The notes under the pieces were generated by a model, which was not told where the DNA came from, searched no databases, and saw nothing but the letters and a program-made list of their open reading frames with translations. The translations under genes were made by a program, and so were the position numbers. Positions 17,536 to 21,343 of a stretch of 21,343 bases of DNA are shown piece after piece. Each line of letters begins with the position of its first letter. The first letter of the stretch is position 1. Source of the stretch: Spirogloea muscicola (lineage: Eukaryota; Streptophyta; Zygnematophyceae; Spirogloeales; Spirogloeaceae); contig WELB01000440.1 in assembly GCA_009602725.1 (NCBI GenBank), positions 9,775 through 31,117 on the forward strand, in the 5' to 3' direction.

Positions 17536-17599
17536 CGAGCCGGTCGGCGATGCCTGGCGGGTAGCCCCCCGTCTTGAATGCTCCGCGCGGCGGGGCAAC

Positions 17600-17775
17600 C
17601 ACGCAGCCCCTGTGGCACTATAACGACGCAAAGAAAAGCTCAGTACCCACGGGAGAGCAGCCGCATGTCCGAGCTCCCGTGGCTTGTGGGCCGTTGCCCC
17701 CGCCCAGCGCGCGGCCGCCGATCGGGGCCCGAGCCCCGCGCCACGCCGCGCTACCTACCCCGCTGCAAATCACGA
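17600..17775 (-). mobile_element. Retroelement C-terminal end, minus strand
   Basis: Minus strand reads GPQATGSSDMRLLSRGY-stop (17640-17642) preceded by GC-rich sequence fitting the GRALAAA region of other copies. It faces, head-to-head, the plus-strand fragment starting near 17,800. Confidence 0.55.
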
Positions 17776-17799
17776 TGCGTTGTTCCCTGTCCCCCAGCC

Positions 17800-17938
17800 A
17801 TCCATCGTCTGCCAGTCAGCAAGGGGAGCTGCCCGGCTTCTACGCTGCCGGGTCGCTTGCCCAAGTATTTGAAAAGCGGCTGTCTTCTTCCAATGCTCCC
17901 TGGCTCACACAGTGCACTTGCGGGCTGGCCGCGCTACG
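17800..17938 (+). mobile_element. Retroelement internal fragment, plus strand
   Basis: Encodes GELPGFYAAGSLAQVFEKRL, matching the FNAAGSLSQVF / FPAAGSLAQV block of other copies, and runs into RAGRA-like sequence before joining the hairpin module at 17,939. It lacks the RGY end and 3' UTR. Together with the preceding minus fragment it covers adjacent parts of the protein, as in an inverted insertion. Confidence 0.55.
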
Positions 17939-18215
17939 AATGGCACTCCCAATGAGGGCAAGGGCTGTGAAAGCCAGCCCGTAAAAAATTGACAAAGGTT
18001 TGAGGGGGCCAAAAACGCTCAGCAGCTACGAAGGGGCAAGAAGAAGGGGCCTGACGAAGCCATGGCAGTACGGGGGGAGGATGGACCACTCAGTAGTTAC
18101 GAGTGAGGAGCCTCAAATCCGACAGACTAGCTGCCGGAGAATTTTCCCCTTGACGAAAGCCGGAGGCCGCAGCGAGAGCACGGCCAGCCCGCAGATCCAT
18201 GGCTTGGGCTATGGA
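17939..18215 (-). mobile_element. 5'-truncated LINE-like copy with TTCGAACC-type 3' UTR
   Basis: Minus strand reads MDLRAGRALAAASGFRQGE, then AASLSDLRLLTRNY-stop (18090-18092), then a 3' UTR with GGCCCCCTCAAACC, GGGCTGGCTTTCACAGCCC (17,962-17,980) and CATTGGGAGTGCC. This copy ties that hairpin type directly to the same protein C-terminus. It abuts the next copy head-to-head at about 18,215. Confidence 0.65.
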
Positions 18216-18220
18216 CCACC

Positions 18221-18933
18221 ATGGAGAGACCGACAATCGCTAAAGCTGCGCACATTCTGAGGTGTGTTGAGGGAGGTGAGCGCATTGCCTCCCACGACTT
18301 ACTCAGGGATACAATGTTTGGGATTGTGCAAGAGGCGGGATATTATCCGGCGATGGAGGTGTCCGGCATCATGCCAATCTCCTCAAGGCGCGGCAAGCCA
18401 TATGTGCGGCGTCTGGACGTGTTCGCCATCCCCCTGGGCGGTGGGCCTCGTCTGCTCTTGGAGACGTGGTACTGATCGACGCATACAAGGCTGGCGCACC
18501 CACGTCAACCGTGTCTGGCTGGGCCACGTCCAGCGCGGAGCGCAAGGAGCGGCACTACCAGGACCATCCCCGAGGGTACAATCTTTACCCGTGTGCCATG
18601 GATATCTACAGAGGCTACAATGTAAAATGGTCCTCCCTGATCCAGCATCTGGCCCGGCTGGTTGATGCGCGTCGTCGAAGTCGGGGAGCCAGCTTGGGCC
18701 ACTCCAGCATTCCGCAGGCCTTAGTTGCAAATTACAGAACGCGGCTCTCGCTTAGTTTGCAGCGCTCGCAACTATTGGCTCTTCATCAACGTGCAGGGCG
18801 CGCTCTAAGTCAGGCCTCCGGCTTTCGTGGCGGCGCTCCAGCTCCCCAAATTAGCTTGTCAGATTTGTTTGTGCTCACCGTGGGTGCTAATGTCACCTTA
18901 TGCACCTTAGTTTTAGGTCTCCGTATTATGTAG
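18221..18933 (+). mobile_element. Longest LINE-like C-terminal fragment, one frameshift
   Basis: The first frame (18221-18475) reads SHDLLRDTMFGIVQEAGYY, AMEVSGIMPISSRRGK, YVRRLDVFAIPLGGGPRLLL and then shifts at about 18,460, where two extra bases (GA) stand before GACGTGGTACTG. The next frame continues VLIDAYKAGAPTS, SSAERKERHYQDH, a long Arg/Leu-rich helical stretch, LALHQRAGRALSQASGFRGG and SLSDLFVLT, with the RGY stop lost and a new stop at 18931-18933. The RR-x-D ... DVV-x-x-D spacing resembles a PD-(D/E)XK nuclease core. Pseudogene of a retrotransposon protein; family placement is inferred. Confidence 0.7.
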
Positions 18934-18958
18934 CCTTGTTTAGTTTGCCCTAGACTCT

Positions 18959-19022
18959 GCCTGAACAATGTTTTGGCTTGGATTGGCCTCCCTTTCATCT
19001 CATGCGCCCCGCGCGCCTTCTC
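18959..19022 (+). repeat. Second dispersed repeat, plus-strand copy
   Basis: CTGAACAATG, GGATTGGCCTCC, TTTCATCTCATGCGCC and CGCGCGCCTTCTC match, in reverse complement, the repeats at 14,285-14,347 and 16,034-16,147. It follows the longest C-terminal fragment in the position of a 3' UTR. Confidence 0.65.
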
Positions 19023-19261
19023 TCCACAGCTGCTGCTTCTGGGTTTCGTCAGCGTGCCTACTTTTTCGTGGACCTTTGCCCGAAAAGAACACTGCGACAC
19101 GTGGCTGGCCGCGTGAAATCAGGTAGGGAGCTCACAGCCTTCGCCCTCTACTGAAAGAGTCTTTCTTCCGCCCTGCCACTGGTGCGGCGGGCAGGGGGCA
19201 CTGCTGAGGAATTTCTTGTATCTTAGACAAACGAAAGCCCAAGTGGCCAAGTACGAAAGTA

Positions 19262-19477
19262 CGCCTCTGGCTCTGGCCAGGAACCCACTTCCACGAGCCT
19301 AGCATCTCCGACCTGCGGCTGCTTAGCACAGGTTACTAAGTGATTCGTAGCTGCTTTGTTCCTCTGTGTGCTTGTTTTTCTTTGCGCTTCCCCTGGCCCC
19401 CTTCTCGTACACTGTTCATTCTTTTTTGGGCTGGCTTTTCCAGCCCCTATTCTCAATGGGCGAGCACTTTCTTCTCA
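19262..19477 (+). mobile_element. Very short 5'-truncated copy, 3' end
   Basis: Begins abruptly inside ASGSGQ, keeps SISDLRLLST-GY and ends in TAA (19337-19339) where sister copies have TGA. The full type A 3' UTR and terminal hairpin follow (19,411-19,466), ending GGGCGAGCACTTTCTTCT. It meets the next copy tail-to-tail at about 19,477. Confidence 0.7.
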
Positions 19478-20110
19478 AGTACGAAAGCAAGCACATCTGA
19501 TAATGTACATCACCCTCTGCAGATTGACCCGCTCAGCAACGACGGGTCAACAGATAGAGGTGGCAACCCGTTCCCTGAGTGCCGGGTGGCAAATTCCAAG
19601 CCCTTCTGCCACCAACTAGAGCTCGCCCAGCTTTCTGGTGCAAAGCATGAGCCTGAGCACGCTGCAAACAAGCTGACACTCGACGTCGCAAGATCGACAC
19701 ATATGCAGCTGGCAAGCCCATCTCAGCTGGAAGCACATCTGCGCATCTAGCATAGCCTAGATTGTTGATACTTGAAGGAGAGTGTGGAATTGACGACCTA
19801 AACAGCACTTTCTTCTAAACAGCTTTTTACACTGTCCGCTGCGTGGCCAGCGATGTACGTCGATGCTGGACCTTCATAAGCCTCCGTAACAACATCAACC
19901 AAGGCCCTTCACCGACTCGCCCACAGTGGCCAAAGTGCGGCGATGATGACGTCCCTGGGCATCTGTGGTGGTAGGCATGATGTTGCTCACTTCCACGACC
20001 TCATGAGGACCGGCGTCGCGCATCAAGCCCGCCAGGGCATCGCGGAGGAGGTTGTGATGTCCACCACTTCCGGTCCAGTGGGGCATCGCAGCATGTGTGT
20101 AGCCACATTC
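19478..20110 (-). mobile_element. Decayed LINE-like copy with upstream domain
   Basis: The minus strand first shows CLIGVRQCECRF (about 20,150) and HAAMPHWTGSGGHH, a Cys/His-containing segment, then NLLRDALAGLMRDAG, EVVEVSNIMPTTTDAQGR and HRR, matching the start of the 18,221 copy. After a gap of unrelated or deleted sequence (19,740-19,895) it resumes with LQRAQAHALHQKAGRAL and LYLLTRRC-stop (19533-19535), then a type B 3' UTR. The nuclease-core middle is missing. Confidence 0.6.
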
Positions 20111-20190
20111 TGCACGGAAGCGACACTCACACTGGCGCACTCCAATCAGACAATCAGGTGGGAGGCCGAGAAAGACTTGAAGCAGCGTCC

Positions 20191-20229
20191 GAAAGTGCTC
20201 GCCCGTAGAGAAGAGGGGCTGATGCGGAA
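20191..20229 (-). repeat. Terminal module of a retroelement 3' UTR
   Basis: Minus strand reads CAGCCCCTCTTCTCTACGGG and GCGAGCACTTTC, the conserved 3' terminus, about 40-110 bp beyond the type B 3' UTR at 20,268-20,338. The left half of the hairpin is degraded. Confidence 0.5.
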
Positions 20230-20267
20230 GGCATCGGACAAGGCGTGTGGGGAATAACTGTGTACTT

Positions 20268-20535
20268 AGAGATGGATGGCCAAGTACAAAGGCAAGCACA
20301 TAGACAAATATGTGTCACCTGCTGCGAAGCTGACCCGCTCAGTAACCACTAGTCAGCACATAGAGGTCGCTAACTGATGCCCGAATACCGGACGGCAATC
20401 GACAAGGTCTTGAGCTACCAGCCAAGGCTCGATCAGCCTGCTGATGCAACGCATGTGCCTGAGCTCGCTGCAGACATGCTGCCACCCGACGTCGCAAGAG
20501 AGAAAAGTAGGCTGCCGGCATGCCCATCCGAGCTG
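20268..20535 (-). mobile_element. 5'-truncated LINE-like copy, type B 3' UTR
   Basis: Minus strand reads LQRAQAHALHQQADRAL, GIRASVSDLYVLTSGY-stop (20339-20341), then GCGGGTCAG and the type B 3' UTR ending TACTTGGCCATC. Close sister of the copy at 19,478-19,740. Homology stops near the G-run at 20,535. Confidence 0.65.
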
Positions 20536-20605
20536 GGGGGGGGGGGGGGCCCAAGGAGGGGGCCCACGGGGGGTGGCGCGTGCCGCCGCGCCACGGCGGC
20601 GCATT
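20535..20605. repeat. G15 run with adjacent GC-rich hairpin
   Basis: Fifteen G (20535-20549) are followed by further G-runs (GGAGGGGGCCC, GGGGGG) and by GTGCCGCCG-CGCCA-CGGCGGCGC, a short GC hairpin near 20,578-20,601. It is G-quadruplex-prone and a likely place for sequencing error. Confidence 0.7.
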
Positions 20606-20733
20606 GAACGGCTAGTCGACAAGCGGTGCTGGCAGGCAGGCCAGCTCCTCCGCGGCCCAGATTCAGGCTCCTGGCGCCCGCCACAGAGCAGAAGGAAGAA
20701 TGTGCACTGAGCCGGTACCCAAGGCTAAGAAGG

Positions 20734-20783
20734 TGCTCGCCCATTGAGAAGAGGGGCTGGCAAAGCCAACCCAAAAAGAATAA
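20734..20783 (-). repeat. Terminal hairpin module of the retroelement
   Basis: CTCGCCCATTGAGAAGAGGG then GCTGGCAAAGCCAACCC, identical in the core to 14,362-14,400 on the same strand. No coding part is recognised upstream of it. Confidence 0.7.
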
Positions 20784-21343
20784 GAGGTCCCCGCCACCGC
20801 GTCGCGGCGGCGGGGTTGGCTCAGGTGCCAGTGGTGGTGCACGGGCGCCTCGTCCACCTCTGCGCTCACCAAGGTAACCGCCACAAACTGCAAGGGCTCA
20901 TCCACGTCATCCATGCTTTTTGGCCCTTACCACGCCGGCCGGGCGCGGCGTAGCGGTGGCCCTGGGCCCCCATGAGCCAAAGTCACGGGTTTGGGGCCCT
21001 GCAATGTGATGCGATCAATCAGCGCTGCGGGCAATTGCCTGACGCAAGTCCATCTCCACGTCCCGCGCCGCATAGAGCAAATGATGACGGCATGGGTGGG
21101 CATGTAGGCGGTCGCATGGCCTCCAGCCTGGCGGCAGCGCCACAGGGCTTATCCGCAGCATTCAAATGCGTGAAATTGGCCACAGAGTCGGGTGATATTA
21201 AGCCCGGCCAAACCAAAAGGGCAAATTGACATTACAAATCCACCCTCCGGCCCGGCCACTGGCGCAGGCAGCTCATCCGCCGCGCCCCGGCCCCGGGACC
21301 CCGCCCGCCGGCGCGCACCGCGAGCTCTCCGCCGGCCATGGCG
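20784..21343. other. No assigned gene; coding-like but unrecognised GC-rich sequence
   Basis: Minus-strand stretches such as DDVDEPLQFVAV, SAEVDEAPVHHHWHLSQP (about 20,820-20,912) and YAARDVEMDLRQAIARSAD (about 21,030-21,090) look protein-like but lie in different frames and match no family I know. They may be exons or decayed retroelement sequence. Confidence 0.35.

Noticed and set aside
14352-20783. The repeated hairpins as a CRISPR array
   Set aside because: Spacing is irregular, copies lie on both strands and flank protein-coding retroelement tails, and the genome is eukaryotic.

Overview
The window looks like nuclear DNA of a green-lineage (Viridiplantae) alga. Three things point there: an intron-rich gene for a plant organellar-type asparaginyl-tRNA synthetase, a plant nepenthesin-like (A1B) aspartic protease with a hydroxyproline-rich-glycoprotein-like tail, and TTTAGGG-type telomere-like repeats. 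Introns are short (about 140-340 nt) and nearly all GT-AG. The species cannot be fixed from the sequence.

Layout. 1-1,100: a pyrimidine tract, then coding-like sequence that hops between frames and stays unassigned. 1,112-4,230 (+): the aspartic protease, seven recognisable exons with both catalytic Asp motifs, running into a long (CCACCT)n polyproline tail; one and perhaps two exon joins do not keep frame with normal splice sites. 4,231-6,400: no confident gene. 6,420-7,810: retroelement 3' debris, then a GC-rich island ending in an unassigned open frame. 8,286-13,298 (-): asparaginyl-tRNA synthetase, 16 exons resolved to the base, all with GT-AG introns; the first exon(s) with the targeting peptide are not securely found. 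13,300-14,030: telomere-like repeats, a polypurine tract, a run of 33 A, one ambiguous base and a CCG repeat.

14,200-20,800 is a graveyard of 5'-truncated copies of one retrotransposon superfamily in both orientations. They preserve the protein's C-terminal end, which usually finishes SDLRLLxRGY-stop, plus 3' UTRs. Longer copies show a Cys/His segment, then an RRxD...GGGPR...DVV block, then an AERKERKY / DIHGALG block. I read this as the endonuclease-side C-terminus of a LINE-like element, probably with a restriction-like endonuclease. Many copies end in a short hairpin (GGGCTGG-loop-CCAGCCC) whose stem is kept despite base changes, sometimes as a 71-bp tandem. Two neighbouring copies form a 223-bp inverted repeat.

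The two host genes have no evident joint function: one is a probably secreted or wall-associated protease, the other an organellar translation enzyme. The candidate unusual systems are the hairpin-ended retroelement family and the protease-polyproline fusion.
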